The notes: a model not told the origin generated them from the sequence alone. A stretch of DNA of 64,000 nt from Marinoscillum sp. MHG1-6 (GCF_024714475.1 NZ_JAMZMI010000005.1:206350-270349), one strand, 5' to 3'. Positions 18,637 through 27,889 are shown, counted from the first letter of the stretch. Numbers and translations: made by a program.

Positions 18637-18730
18637 CTCTAAATTCTTTCCGAATTGATTTTAAACCCCTATATAGTAAGGATTTGAGCTGTAAAAATGT
18701 ATCAATAATCCCCTGTTATCCTTTTCATAA

Positions 18731-18862
18731 ATGAACGAGGTTCGCATTAAAAATGAGAATGGGGCCCGCTCTTTACACTCCACTTGGCTCGGTCTTGTTT
18801 TAGTGTTAGGTTTAAAACAATATGATCCGGAAAGAGTAGCAAAACTAACAGCTAATTATTAA
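18731..18862 (+). CDS. Small 43-residue ORF immediately upstream of the aminotransferase
   Basis: ATG at 18731 to TAA at 18862 encodes 43 residues beginning MNEVRIKNENGARSLHS, with a short hydrophobic centre (TWLGLVLVLGL) and the tail KQYDPERVAKLTANY. The stop is 6 nt before the ATG of the serC-like gene, which suggests translational coupling. I do not recognise a family. It is not Ser-rich, so a classical attenuation leader is unlikely. It could be a genuine micropeptide or the remnant of a larger gene. The even codon use and tight spacing are the only support. Confidence 0.38.
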   Translation: MNEVRIKNENGARSLHSTWLGLVLVLGLKQYDPERVAKLTANY

Positions 18863-18868
18863 AACGAA

Positions 18869-19942
18869 ATGTCTAAGAATATTTATTTCACTCCTGGCCC
18901 TACACAACTTTTCTATACCGTTGAAGGTCACATTAAATCAGCATTAAAAGATGACATAGGATCCATTTCACACCGAAGCAAAGCATTTGAGAAGGTCTTT
19001 GCTGAAGCTCGTGAAAACCTAACTGAGCTATTAGGGCTATCTCAGGGACACGAAATTTATTTCACTTCTTCTGCTAATGAAATCTGGGAGCGAATTATCC
19101 AAAACCTGGTAGCGCATCGCTCTCACCACTTTAGCAATGGATCGTTTGCAAAGAAATTTTATTCTTTCGCCAAAGACTATCAGAAAGATTCTATTCTTAC
19201 CGAATCCGGACCGGGTAAGCCGTTTGAAGATCTTTCCATCGCAGAAGGATCGGAATTGATCTCCTGCACATTAAACGAGACTAGTATTGGTTATACCTTC
19301 CCTATTCAGGATATCTACGACTTAAAGGCCAAACATCCTGATAAATTGGTCGCTGTTGATGGTGTGAGTGCGTTTCCGTGTATACCGTTTGATTTTTCAA
19401 AAGTGGACACCGCTTATTTTTCAGTGCAAAAGTCCTTTGGACTACCCTCAGGATTGGGCGTTTGGATATTGAACAAAGCTTGCGTTGAAAAGGCAGAGCA
19501 ATTGGAAGCGAATGGACAGATCACAGGAAGCTATCACAAACTTTCTGAATTGAGAAAACACGGTGCGAAAAACCAAACTCCTGAAACACCTAATACCCTT
19601 GGGATTTACCTTCTGGGTAAAGTAGCAAAGGATATGATCGACAGGGGGGTGAAAAATATTCAGAACGAGACAATCTATAAGTCTACCCTTCTCTATCAAA
19701 CACTGGAAAACCACCCGGACTTCAATCCATTTATTGAAAACAAAGAGCATCGTTCAAAAACGGTTGTTGTTTCAGAGTGTAAAAATGGAAGTGCTGAGGT
19801 AATAGAAAGGTTCAAGAAGAAAGGATGGATTCTCGGTAGCGGTTACAGCTCATTTAAAGCTGACCACATCAGGATTGCCAACTTCCCAATGCATTCCAAG
19901 GAACAAATTGAGCAACTTTGCGATTACTTCAATCAAGGATAA
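18869..19942 (+). CDS. serC: Phosphoserine aminotransferase-type class V aminotransferase
   Basis: A 357-residue PLP enzyme of aminotransferase class V. The start IYFTPGPTQLF is the substrate-binding N-terminus typical of this clade. The PLP Lys is near residue 187 in SVQKSFGLPSG, preceded by VDGVSAFPC, whose Asp contacts the pyridine nitrogen. The C-terminal SSFKADHIRIANFPM is typical of phosphoserine aminotransferases of the archaeal/Bacteroidota form. With the fused phosphatase/dehydrogenase 700 nt upstream, it completes 3-phosphoglycerate to serine conversion (3-phosphohydroxypyruvate + Glu to phosphoserine). Family is secure. Exact substrate is inferred from context. Confidence 0.88.
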   Translation: MSKNIYFTPGPTQLFYTVEGHIKSALKDDIGSISHRSKAFEKVFAEARENLTELLGLSQGHEIYFTSSANEIWERIIQNLVAHRSHHFSNGSFAKKFYSFAKDYQKDSILTESGPGKPFEDLSIAEGSELISCTLNETSIGYTFPIQDIYDLKAKHPDKLVAVDGVSAFPCIPFDFSKVDTAYFSVQKSFGLPSGLGVWILNKACVEKAEQLEANGQITGSYHKLSELRKHGAKNQTPETPNTLGIYLLGKVAKDMIDRGVKNIQNETIYKSTLLYQTLENHPDFNPFIENKEHRSKTVVVSECKNGSAEVIERFKKKGWILGSGYSSFKADHIRIANFPMHSKEQIEQLCDYFNQG

Positions 19943-20012
19943 TAATTAGTTGAAAAGGTTTAGATTTAGCATCTTTTAAAAAACACCCTGTCAAAATTGA
20001 TGACTATACACA

Positions 20013-20936
20013 ATGTATAAATTCAACAAAATACTCGTTGGTCTTGATCACTCGTCAATTGATAAAGACCTCATTAAAGGCGCTTCAGAATTATGTAAAC
20101 TATCCGGGAGTACAGAGATATTCTTCGTGAATGTCATTAAAGACTTCGAGGTGCCTGAACAGGTCATTAAGGAGTTTCCCCATTTGATCGAACATGCACT
20201 TGAAGACCGTAAAAAGGAGCTTGAAAAATCCGTTGAAAAATACCTTGATTATGATTCAGCGAAGGTCGAAGTAAATGTAATAGTTGAGCAAGGAGTAATT
20301 ACCAAGACGCTGATCAAAACTGCAGCAAAAGAAAAGATTGACCTGATTGTTATCGGTAGAAAAAACGAAAAAAGACCGGGTGTCCTCGTAACCAGAATCG
20401 CCAGAAGGGCTCCATGTTCCCTTTTAATTATTCCTAAAGGTAAGACGGTCAGCTTTGATAAAATACTTGTCCCTACGGACTTTTCAAATTACTCTAAAGG
20501 TGCAATGGAAAAGGCTATCAGCCTGGCCACGAAAGCTCAAAAGAAGACCAAGCTGGTTATCCAAAATGTATTTCAGGTACCTACAGGCTATCATTATGCA
20601 GGAAAAAGCTTTGAGGAATTTGCCGATATTATGAAGGAAAATATCGCTAAAGAATACAGCAAGTTCATGTCTCAATTCAACACTGAAGGTCTGGATATTC
20701 AAAGCAAATACTCCCTGGACAAAAATGACAACATCATTGATGACATTGTCAAAGAGGCGAAAAAGATACATGCCAATATGATCATCATTGGAGCGAAAGG
20801 AAGAACCGCTACAGCCGCGCTTTTCATTGGAAGTAAAGCCGAAAGAATGGTTCAAATCAATGAAGATATCCCTATGCTGGTTATCCGGCCAAAAGGAAAA
20901 GGTGCGGGCTTTATCGATTACATCCGAGAGCTTTAA
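20013..20936 (+). CDS. Tandem universal stress protein (two UspA domains)
   Basis: A 307-residue cytoplasmic protein with two Usp domains (residues ~1-145 and ~148-295). Each starts with the typical strand (KILVGLDHS; KILVPTDFSNYS). The second domain keeps the ATP-binding pattern G-x2-G-x9-G-S in GAKGRTATAALFIGS. The first reads GRKNEKRPGVLVTRIARRAPCS, where the small-residue pattern is degraded, so nucleotide binding may be confined to the second half. Such tandem proteins respond to energy or respiratory stress in many bacteria. The trigger here is unknown. It is convergent with the MarR gene, with 13 nt between stop codons. Confidence 0.9.
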   Translation: MYKFNKILVGLDHSSIDKDLIKGASELCKLSGSTEIFFVNVIKDFEVPEQVIKEFPHLIEHALEDRKKELEKSVEKYLDYDSAKVEVNVIVEQGVITKTLIKTAAKEKIDLIVIGRKNEKRPGVLVTRIARRAPCSLLIIPKGKTVSFDKILVPTDFSNYSKGAMEKAISLATKAQKKTKLVIQNVFQVPTGYHYAGKSFEEFADIMKENIAKEYSKFMSQFNTEGLDIQSKYSLDKNDNIIDDIVKEAKKIHANMIIIGAKGRTATAALFIGSKAERMVQINEDIPMLVIRPKGKGAGFIDYIREL

Positions 20937-20949
20937 ATCATAAAATCAC

Positions 20950-21402
20950 TCAGCAACCTCTGAGTTTATCCAGAAGGTTGTTGAGTGTTTCAAACTCTTC
21001 CTCACTGAGATTTCGGACACTCTCTTCCCACTCATTCATTTCATTATCAATCTTTTCAAGAAGCTTCAGGCCTTCTTCAGAAATAATAACATCCACAGCT
21101 CGCCTGTCCCCTGAGCATTGTCTCCTCTCAACCAATCCTTTCATTTCCAATTTATCCACGATCCGAGAGGCATTCGAACTTTTGTCCATCATCCTGTCTA
21201 TCAATAAGTTAACCGTTGAGGGGCCAGGGTACTGACCTCTTAGAATTCTTAGGATATTATATTGAGGCGTTGTTAAGCCATGTGGTTTAAATACAACGGA
21301 CTGCTTTTGATGCAGCCATCCATTGGTATAAATAATATTTACAATTGCTTTGTGAAGCTCACTATTAAATTGCTTCTGCTTGATATCTTCCGCTATTCCC
21401 AT
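20950..21402 (-). CDS. MarR-family transcriptional regulator
   Basis: A 150-residue winged-helix dimer of the MarR family. The N-terminal helices (residues ~1-45) precede the recognition region (LTTPQYNILRILRGQ...RMMDKSSNASRIVDKLEMKGLVERRQ) and the wing (CSGDRRAVDVIISEEG), where the DRR pattern is characteristic. The ATG at 21402 is preferred to a TTG six codons upstream. It is divergently arranged with the sigma factor gene at 21528, sharing a 125-nt intergenic region, so it may regulate itself and that operon. The ligand is unknown. Confidence 0.9.
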   Translation of the reverse strand: MGIAEDIKQKQFNSELHKAIVNIIYTNGWLHQKQSVVFKPHGLTTPQYNILRILRGQYPGPSTVNLLIDRMMDKSSNASRIVDKLEMKGLVERRQCSGDRRAVDVIISEEGLKLLEKIDNEMNEWEESVRNLSEEEFETLNNLLDKLRGC

Positions 21403-21527
21403 AATTATTAAAGCAAACAATTACATTAAATGTTCCAACACCGAATATAAAATTATTCAACTTTTTTTCCATCAGATTAAACCTTAGTTTCAATAAAGAA
21501 TCTAATCCTCAAATCGCTACTACAAGT

Positions 21528-22067
21528 TTGGAAGAAGAATTCATCATAAATAAGCTCCGAAATGAGGAAACGCGACATTACGGGTTTAACCTGCTAATGA
21601 AGGCTTATCAGGAAAGAGTTTATTGGCATGTACGAAAGATGGTGATCGATCATGAGGATGCAGATGACATCACACAAGAGGTCTTTGTTAAAATATGGTC
21701 AAAGATTGATCAGTTTCGAGGAGACTCAAGCCTTTTTACCTGGGTCTATCGAATAGCCACCAATCAATGTTTGAATTTTTTGAAAAAGAAAAAACGACGT
21801 TCTTTCTTTTCATTGAATGACCATACTCAGGAGCTGGAGAACAAACTGGAAGCGAATCCATTGATATCTGGAGATGAAATCCAGATCAAGCTTCAAAAGG
21901 CCATTATCAAATTGCCTGAGAAACAGCGATTGGTATTCAATATGAAGTATTACGATGAGTTGAAATTCGATGAAATCGCAGAAATAACAAAAACCAGTGT
22001 GGGTGCCTTAAAGGCCAGCTATCATCATGCGGTAAAAAAAATTGAAGAATTTGTATCTGAGCATTAA
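21528..22067 (+). CDS. ECF RNA polymerase sigma factor (sigma-70 family)
   Basis: A 179-residue ECF sigma factor. Region 2 spans ~25-95 with the core-binding DADDITQEVFVKIWSKI and the promoter-melting FRGDSSLFTWVYRIATNQ. Region 4 is at ~120-175, with LPEKQRLVFNMKYYDELKFDEIAEI and the helix-turn-helix TSVGALKASYHHA. The start is a TTG at 21528. The first in-frame ATG is 23 codons later and would cut into region 2, and homologs typically carry this acidic N-terminus. It heads an operon of three small envelope-related genes, so control of an envelope response is plausible. Confidence 0.93.
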   Translation: MEEEFIINKLRNEETRHYGFNLLMKAYQERVYWHVRKMVIDHEDADDITQEVFVKIWSKIDQFRGDSSLFTWVYRIATNQCLNFLKKKKRRSFFSLNDHTQELENKLEANPLISGDEIQIKLQKAIIKLPEKQRLVFNMKYYDELKFDEIAEITKTSVGALKASYHHAVKKIEEFVSEH

Positions 22068-22099
22068 ACCTTTGACATTTAGAAACATCTAAGAGGAAA

Positions 22100-22525
22100 A
22101 TGAGCATTAAACTAGACGATATTGACAACAAACATCCCTTCCGTGTCCCTGACGGCTACTTTGATAAATTAAGTGCTGATATTCGGGAGCGGGTGAGCGT
22201 GAAGGACTCCGGAATTAAGGTACTGATCAAGCAAATGCACTGGGCCTATGCAATTCCAACCATGATTTTGATGCTTGCAATAGGAATTTGGATGTTCAAT
22301 ACAGAATCTCAGCCTCCGACAGAATTGTTACTGGCAGAAGTATCTGATGATGCCATCTTAGAATATCTGGAGAGTACTGATCTATCTCTTGAGGAGCTGG
22401 CTTCTATTGCGGAAAGCCCGGAACAATTATTTGAAAACTCGGACTACCTGCAAGGAATAGACCTGGAAGAAGAAAACCTCGACGATTTAATGAATACGTT
22501 CGACTTAAATGATACTTACCTGTAA
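22100..22525 (+). CDS. One-TM membrane protein in a sigma-factor operon, possible anti-sigma-like role
   Basis: A 141-residue protein with an N-terminal cytoplasmic stretch including NKHPFRVPDGYFDKL, a single membrane helix at ~51-66 (AIPTMILMLAIGIW), and an acidic, Leu-rich extracytoplasmic tail. The tail contains repeated two-helix acidic units (DDAILEYLESTDLSLEEL; LEEENLDDLMNTF). It follows the sigma gene by 32 nt. Size, topology and position match the unnamed partner commonly found after Bacteroidota ECF sigma genes. It lacks a recognisable zinc-type anti-sigma motif, so the anti-sigma role is inference. Confidence 0.7.
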   Translation: MSIKLDDIDNKHPFRVPDGYFDKLSADIRERVSVKDSGIKVLIKQMHWAYAIPTMILMLAIGIWMFNTESQPPTELLLAEVSDDAILEYLESTDLSLEELASIAESPEQLFENSDYLQGIDLEEENLDDLMNTFDLNDTYL

Positions 22526-22584
22526 TATAGAAAGCAGGTCATGAAGTGACCATTCCTTAAAATATTGAATATAACCTCAAAACC

Positions 22585-23079
22585 ATGAGAAAGCTATATA
22601 TACTCTTTACTTTGATCCTACTTGTCTCCTTTGGAGCTATAGGTCAGGATCAATCGGCAATGGAAAAAATAGAAGCTGCCAAAATTGCTCTAATCACTGA
22701 GCGACTCGAACTAACTCCCGAGCAAGCTGAGAAGTTCTGGCCTATATACCGGGAATATGCTGAGCAGCAAAAACAACTGAAGTCTGAGTTCCAGGAATTG
22801 AAAAAGAACTTTGACCCCAACAATGCCACAGAGGAAGAGAACAAGAAAATCCTTGAGCAAGGCCAGCAACTTAAACAGAAAAGGCTCAACATGGAGCGGA
22901 CCTATACTGAACGAATGCAGCAGGTAGTTACGACCAGACAGTTGATGAATTTAAGAAAGGCAGAAGATGATTTTAGAGAAATGCTGATCAGACGAATTCG
23001 GGAACAAAATCAGGATCGCCAGCGCCTGCAAGAAAAACGACAAAGAAATGACGAACAGATGCAACAACGTCGGTTCTAA
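22585..23079 (+). CDS. Spy/CpxP-like periplasmic protein
   Basis: A 164-residue secreted protein with a signal peptide (residues 1-20, ending AIGQ) and an almost entirely helical, Gln/Glu/Arg-rich body. One LTPEQAEKFWPIYREY repeat of the LTxxQ type known from Spy/CpxP periplasmic chaperones and metal sensors occurs at ~38-53. The C-terminal third is highly charged (RIREQNQDRQRLQEKRQ). It lies third in the sigma-factor operon. Likely role: a stress-responsive periplasmic chaperone or sensor. The precise ligand is unknown. Confidence 0.75.
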   Translation: MRKLYILFTLILLVSFGAIGQDQSAMEKIEAAKIALITERLELTPEQAEKFWPIYREYAEQQKQLKSEFQELKKNFDPNNATEEENKKILEQGQQLKQKRLNMERTYTERMQQVVTTRQLMNLRKAEDDFREMLIRRIREQNQDRQRLQEKRQRNDEQMQQRRF

Positions 23080-23115
23080 TCCTGCAAATCAATTTTACGC
23101 CCTAACCCCTACCCA

Positions 23116-24198
23116 ATGCCTCTGAAAAAAACGATCATTTCGTTTTTGGCCCTTATTTGTTGCCTGGTTGCCAAACCTCAAAGCGACTCGCTTTCCTGGC
23201 AGGAAAAATTCGCTCAATTAGAAATGGAGATGGATTCCCTCTTCATTTTTTCCATGATTGATAGCATTTTGAATACACAACCTGTGAAATACTCAGAGTG
23301 GTATATACGTGCAGGATATAACAGTAACTTTCTGAGCGCAGGGAGGAACTATGGAATCAAACAACACTCAATTTCCCCTGCAATTTCATATTACCATAAA
23401 TCAGGTGTTTTTGCAGATATGTCTGGTTACTGGAACAGCGGATTTGACCCAAAATACAATTTGACCATTGCATCTGTGGGCTACATGGGTCTTCTCGGAA
23501 AGAAATGGAGCTACACCGGAAGCTACGACCGCTGGTTTTATAATAGCAACACGACATCCAACCGCCTCAACAATAACCTTTCTCTTTCCAGCGCATTTAG
23601 CACCAAAGTGTTCTACACATCATTTGACTACACCATGCTGTTTAGCGATTCTGACTTCGCCCAGAGGATTATAGGAACAATATCCGGCAACCTGAAAATC
23701 AGGAGAAGTAAATTCTTTGATAAGATTCAATTCTCCCCATCCATCTCGAGTATTTATGGCAACAATCAAGTAATACAACAATTTTCAGGTGATATAATTG
23801 GTGAGTTTAGACAAAATGAGGCACTCAGAGAAAGCCTCAGAACGGAGGATTTCAGAGCTTATTCGGAATCTGTTCTTACCCAGGAGGAAAAGGATCTAAT
23901 TTTCTTGATTCAAAACAACACCCGATTGACGCGTGAAGAAAAAAGACGCAGGACGACAGCCGTATACCTCAGCAATCCGGATATTCAGAACTATATCTAT
24001 GACCTTCTCGAGACAAACAATAACGAGTATGGAATTATGAATATCAGCTTCAGCCTGCCCCTACTCCTCAAAAAGGACAATTTCACTTTTATAATTAGCT
24101 ATTTATACAGCATTCCAGTGGCACTTCCGGGCGAGCAACACCTCAGCCCATCAGGTTATTTTTCCGCTACTATATCATATCGAATTCCGGTCAGATAA
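23116..24198 (+). CDS. Predicted outer-membrane beta-barrel protein, unknown function
   Basis: A 360-residue protein with a signal peptide (residues ~1-22, ending KPQS). From residue ~60 on there is an alternating aromatic/polar pattern typical of beta-barrel strands (YIRAGYNSNFLSAG, YYHKSGVFADMSGYW). It ends in a strand with a C-terminal aromatic region (YFSATISYRIPVR), as in outer membrane proteins. A charged helical insertion lies at ~225-285 (LTQEEKDLIFLIQNNTRLTREEKRRR). It is last in the sigma-factor operon, 36 nt after the Spy-like gene. No specific family recognised. Confidence 0.6.
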   Translation: MPLKKTIISFLALICCLVAKPQSDSLSWQEKFAQLEMEMDSLFIFSMIDSILNTQPVKYSEWYIRAGYNSNFLSAGRNYGIKQHSISPAISYYHKSGVFADMSGYWNSGFDPKYNLTIASVGYMGLLGKKWSYTGSYDRWFYNSNTTSNRLNNNLSLSSAFSTKVFYTSFDYTMLFSDSDFAQRIIGTISGNLKIRRSKFFDKIQFSPSISSIYGNNQVIQQFSGDIIGEFRQNEALRESLRTEDFRAYSESVLTQEEKDLIFLIQNNTRLTREEKRRRTTAVYLSNPDIQNYIYDLLETNNNEYGIMNISFSLPLLLKKDNFTFIISYLYSIPVALPGEQHLSPSGYFSATISYRIPVR

Positions 24199-24235
24199 TA
24201 TTTTTGAATCGTCAGGGTAATTTCACCGAAAGACC

Positions 24236-24243
24236 TACCTTTG
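24236..24243 (+). promoter_or_regulatory. Candidate -7 element for pyrG
   Basis: TACCTTTG is an exact TAnnTTTG match 36 nt before the pyrG ATG. No TTTG is present at the usual 19-20 nt upstream distance, so only the proximal element is supported. Confidence 0.45.
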
Positions 24244-24279
24244 CATCCCGTAACAATAGCAAGGTCATAAACTCTTTCA

Positions 24280-25899
24280 ATGTCCAAAACCAAATACATT
24301 TTCGTTACGGGTGGCGTAACATCTTCGCTGGGAAAAGGTATCATCTCCGCATCTTTAGGTAAACTTCTTCAGGCCAGAGGTCTCTCTGTAACCATTCAGA
24401 AATTTGACCCTTACATCAATGTAGACCCTGGAACACTTAACCCATATGAGCATGGAGAATGCTATGTCACTGACGATGGAGCAGAGACAGACCTCGACCT
24501 GGGACACTATGAAAGGTTTCTGAATATCCCAACCTCTCAGAACAACAACGTTACCACAGGTAAGATTTATTACAATGTTATTCAAAAAGAGCGTGCCGGA
24601 GAGTTTCTTGGAAAAACTGTTCAGGTAATCCCGCACATCACGGATGAGATTAAAAACAACATATATAAGCTCGGGGATACCGGGAAATTTGACATTGTAA
24701 TCACTGAGATTGGTGGATGTGTGGGTGATATTGAATCATTGCCGTTTATTGAAGCAGTGAGACAGGCTAAACTGGAGCTTGGTCCTACCAACTGTATAAC
24801 GCTTCACCTGACACTGGTACCTTATCTCAAAACAGCAGGTGAGCTTAAAACCAAGCCTACTCAGCATTCGGTAAAAGAACTACTAGAAGCCGGGGTTCAG
24901 CCTGACATCCTGGTATGTCGTTCAGAGTATCATCTTGATGCCGATATCAGAAAGAAACTGGCCTTGTTTTGCAACGTACCTGTTAACTGCGTCATTGAGT
25001 CAATTGATGCTGAATCAATTTATGATGTTCCTATTCTAATGCGTAAGGAGAAATTGGATGAGCGAGTTTTATCCAGGTTCAAAATGTCTTACAAAAAGGA
25101 ACCAAAGATCGATCAGTGGAAAGAATTTTTGGGGCGCCTGAAAAACCCTACCAGCGAAGTTCGAATTGGCCTTGTAGGAAAGTATGTTGAGCTTAAAGAT
25201 TCCTACAAATCAATTGTTGAAGCTTTCACTCACGCCGGAGCAAACAACGAAACAAAAGTGAAGTTGGAATGGATTCATTCGGAGGATGTTCAGGAAGATA
25301 ATACTGAAAAGTTATTCGGACATCTCGATGGAATTCTGGTAGCCCCTGGTTTTGGAGAAAGAGGTATTGAGGGTAAAATCTCTACTGTTCAGTATGCACG
25401 TGAAAACGAAATTCCATTCTTCGGAATATGTCTGGGCATGCAGATGGCTGTTATTGAATTCGCCAGAAATGTCTTGAAACTGAAGAAAGCGAACAGTTCA
25501 GAGATGAATCCGAAGACCAAACATCCGGTAATCAACCTGATGGAAGAGCAAAAGAATATTACCGATAAAGGAGGAACCATGCGACTGGGTGCCTATAGCT
25601 GCCAAATCAAAAAAGGAAGCAAGGCATACAATGTCTATGGGCAGTCAAAAATCTCCGAAAGGCATAGACATAGATATGAGTTTAACAGCGAATATTTAGA
25701 GGCCTATGAACAGGCAGGAATGATTGCCTCGGGGATCAATCCTGAAAACAACCTGGTGGAAATGATCGAATTAACCGATCACCCCTGGTTTATTGGGACG
25801 CAGTTTCACCCGGAGCTTAAGTCTACAGTGATTAACCCACATCCCCTTTTCGTAAAATTTGTAAGAGCTGCAATGAATTACAGAAGCAGTAAATCATAA
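24280..25899 (+). CDS. pyrG: CTP synthase
   Basis: The 539-residue enzyme that converts UTP, ATP and glutamine to CTP. The N-terminal amidoligase domain (~1-270) starts with the P-loop [11 protein letters not shown] and contains the [10 protein letters not shown] and [12 protein letters not shown] blocks. The C-terminal class I glutamine amidotransferase domain (~290-535) has the nucleophile Cys near residue 383 in FGICLGMQ and the His/Glu pair in QFHPEL near 510. Normal length, all motifs intact. The ATG at 24280 gives the canonical start [12 protein letters not shown]. yidC follows after 31 nt and is probably co-transcribed. Confidence 0.98.
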   Translation: MSKTKYIFVTGGVTSSLGKGIISASLGKLLQARGLSVTIQKFDPYINVDPGTLNPYEHGECYVTDDGAETDLDLGHYERFLNIPTSQNNNVTTGKIYYNVIQKERAGEFLGKTVQVIPHITDEIKNNIYKLGDTGKFDIVITEIGGCVGDIESLPFIEAVRQAKLELGPTNCITLHLTLVPYLKTAGELKTKPTQHSVKELLEAGVQPDILVCRSEYHLDADIRKKLALFCNVPVNCVIESIDAESIYDVPILMRKEKLDERVLSRFKMSYKKEPKIDQWKEFLGRLKNPTSEVRIGLVGKYVELKDSYKSIVEAFTHAGANNETKVKLEWIHSEDVQEDNTEKLFGHLDGILVAPGFGERGIEGKISTVQYARENEIPFFGICLGMQMAVIEFARNVLKLKKANSSEMNPKTKHPVINLMEEQKNITDKGGTMRLGAYSCQIKKGSKAYNVYGQSKISERHRHRYEFNSEYLEAYEQAGMIASGINPENNLVEMIELTDHPWFIGTQFHPELKSTVINPHPLFVKFVRAAMNYRSSKS

Positions 25900-25930
25900 G
25901 AATAACTATTTCGTTAGTATCAAATCAATC

Positions 25931-27763
25931 ATGGATAGAAATCAAATTATAGGTCTTGTGGTGATGTTGGTATTCATAACGGTGTACTTCCAGTTTTTTG
26001 CACCCGAACCACCAGCACAACAAGCAACACCTGAGTCAAGCACGACTGAACAAGTTGTTACTGACTCAACTTCAGCTTCGGTATCTACTGCCCCTGCCCT
26101 TACGGACAGCGCAAAGGCTAAACTGGATGAATTAAAGTATGGAATTTTTTCAGGGAACACTGTTGGAGAGGAAAAACTCATCACCATTGAAAATGAAGAC
26201 ATGGTCGTCACTTTCAATACTAAAGGTGCATCTGTTGAAGAGGTCATATTGAAAAAACACCTGGACTTCCGTGGAGAGCCGTTGGTATTGATCGATAAAG
26301 ATCATGCTCAGCAACACATTCAACTAAATCACCTTTCGAGGAACATTGACTTGGCTGAACTTTATTTCCAGGTTGGGAAATATAAAAATATCCTATCTGG
26401 TGATGAGTCTACCAATATCGTCTTTACGCTAAACGTGCAAGGCGATCAGAAAATCACGTACGAGTACTCCATCGCAGGAAAAGGTTATGAAGTGGGAATG
26501 AAGATTCTCCAGTCTGGTATGGAGCCCTTATTGGAAAACGGGATCAATTTTGCCTGGGAGCAAAACATGAACCGTGTAGAAATGGACTTCAAAGATGCTC
26601 GTAATCGCTCTACCGTAAAGTACAGATACACCGATGGCGATGTGGATGAACTGGATGCCAGATCTACTGAAAAAGAGGCCGAGACATTGGAGTTGCCTTC
26701 CAATTGGATCTCTTTCCGTCAGAAGTTCTTCACCTCTGCGATCATCTCAAATACTGCACCATTTGAAAAAGGAGATGTTTCTTCTGTCATAGATTTTAGT
26801 GATAGCAGCTCGGTCAAAAATGTTTCAATGAATTTAAGCTTATCATATGAGGCATTCATTGGAAATAACACCGATCTGAAATTTTATTACGGCCCGAACA
26901 ACTATGCCTTGTTGAAAAAAGTGGCTCCTGACTTTGGCGAAAACGTGGAGCTGGGATGGAGCATTCTTTCATGGATTAACAAGTTTGCCATTATTCCAAT
27001 TTTCCATTTTCTGGAAAACTACATCTCCAGCTATGGAATCATTATCATCATCATGGTATTTATTCTGAAGCTGGTGCTTTCACCTTTGACATACACCTCA
27101 CACATGGGTATGGCGAAAATGAGAGTCCTTAAGCCGGAACTGGATGAGATAAAAGCTAAGCATGGTGATGACATGCAAAAAGCGCAGCAAGAACAAATGG
27201 CACTTTATCAGAAGGTAGGAATCAATCCGCTTAGTGGTTGTATCCCGATGCTCCTGCAAATGCCGATTTTGTTTGCAATGTTCTATTTCTTCCCGAATTC
27301 CATTGAGCTTAGGCAACAAAGCTTTTTATGGGCACATGACCTATCAACCTATGATAGCGTGCTTAATTTGCCATTCACGATCCCATTCTACGGAGATCAT
27401 GTTAGTTTATTCACGCTATTAATGACAGCTTCCACGATCTTGTATACCTGGTCGAACAGCCAAATGACAGCCTCTGTACAAGGGCCAATGAAAACCCTTC
27501 AGTACGTGATGCCTATTATGTTCCTATTCTTCCTAAACAGCTATTCAGCAGGATTGACTTTCTATTACTTCATTTCCAATATTGTTTCATTTGGACAGAT
27601 CGCAATCTTCAGAAAACTTATTGATGAAGAAAAAATCAAGCGCATTCTGGAAGAGAACAGAAAGAAGAACGCCAATAAGAAGAAATCTTCGTTCCAACAA
27701 AGGCTTGAAGACGCTATGAAAGCTCAGGATCAGAAGAAAAAGTCTCGCTCAAACAAAAAGTAA
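25931..27763 (+). CDS. yidC: Membrane protein insertase YidC
   Basis: A 610-residue inner-membrane insertase/chaperone. The N-terminal helix MDRNQIIGLVVMLVFITVYF is followed by a low-complexity Thr/Ser/Ala linker, then the periplasmic P1 beta domain (~75-350). The conserved five-helix core begins near residue 360 (WINKFAIIPIFHFLENY). The cytoplasmic coiled-coil hairpin is visible as MRVLKPELDEIKAKHGDD, and the core helices contain NPLSGCIPMLLQMPILFAMFYF. A Lys-rich C-terminal tail (KKNANKKKSSFQQ) could bind ribosomes. A terminator follows at 27821. Confidence 0.97.
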   Translation: MDRNQIIGLVVMLVFITVYFQFFAPEPPAQQATPESSTTEQVVTDSTSASVSTAPALTDSAKAKLDELKYGIFSGNTVGEEKLITIENEDMVVTFNTKGASVEEVILKKHLDFRGEPLVLIDKDHAQQHIQLNHLSRNIDLAELYFQVGKYKNILSGDESTNIVFTLNVQGDQKITYEYSIAGKGYEVGMKILQSGMEPLLENGINFAWEQNMNRVEMDFKDARNRSTVKYRYTDGDVDELDARSTEKEAETLELPSNWISFRQKFFTSAIISNTAPFEKGDVSSVIDFSDSSSVKNVSMNLSLSYEAFIGNNTDLKFYYGPNNYALLKKVAPDFGENVELGWSILSWINKFAIIPIFHFLENYISSYGIIIIIMVFILKLVLSPLTYTSHMGMAKMRVLKPELDEIKAKHGDDMQKAQQEQMALYQKVGINPLSGCIPMLLQMPILFAMFYFFPNSIELRQQSFLWAHDLSTYDSVLNLPFTIPFYGDHVSLFTLLMTASTILYTWSNSQMTASVQGPMKTLQYVMPIMFLFFLNSYSAGLTFYYFISNIVSFGQIAIFRKLIDEEKIKRILEENRKKNANKKKSSFQQRLEDAMKAQDQKKKSRSNKK

Positions 27764-27820
27764 TACACTACTTATACACATTCAGATTGTTAATTATCTG
27801 ATTACTAGATATATAATTAA

Positions 27821-27852
27821 AACCACTGGCCTCGCCAGTGGTTTTCGCTTTT
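27821..27852 (+). terminator. Rho-independent terminator after yidC
   Basis: AACCACTGG-CCTCG-CCAGTGGTT forms a perfect 9-bp stem with a 5-nt loop, followed by TTCGCTTTTTTT. It lies 58 nt after the yidC stop and just before the parA promoter. Confidence 0.78.
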
Positions 27853-27858
27853 TTTGGA

Positions 27859-27889
27859 TTTGAGTTCCGTTGGACTCTGGATATATTTG
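27859..27889 (+). promoter_or_regulatory. Promoter of the parA operon (TTTG-N19-TATATTTG)
   Basis: TTTG at 27859-27862 and TATATTTG at 27882-27889 are separated by exactly 19 nt, a perfect match to the Bacteroidota consensus. This is the cleanest promoter in the window. Its position also argues against the upstream in-frame start of parA at 27838, which lies before the promoter. Confidence 0.75.

Noticed and set aside
20948..20965. Hairpin ACTCAG-CAACCT-CTGAGT as terminator between the stress protein and MarR genes
   Set aside because: It overlaps the marR stop codon, has only 6 bp and no clear T-run. Too weak to list.
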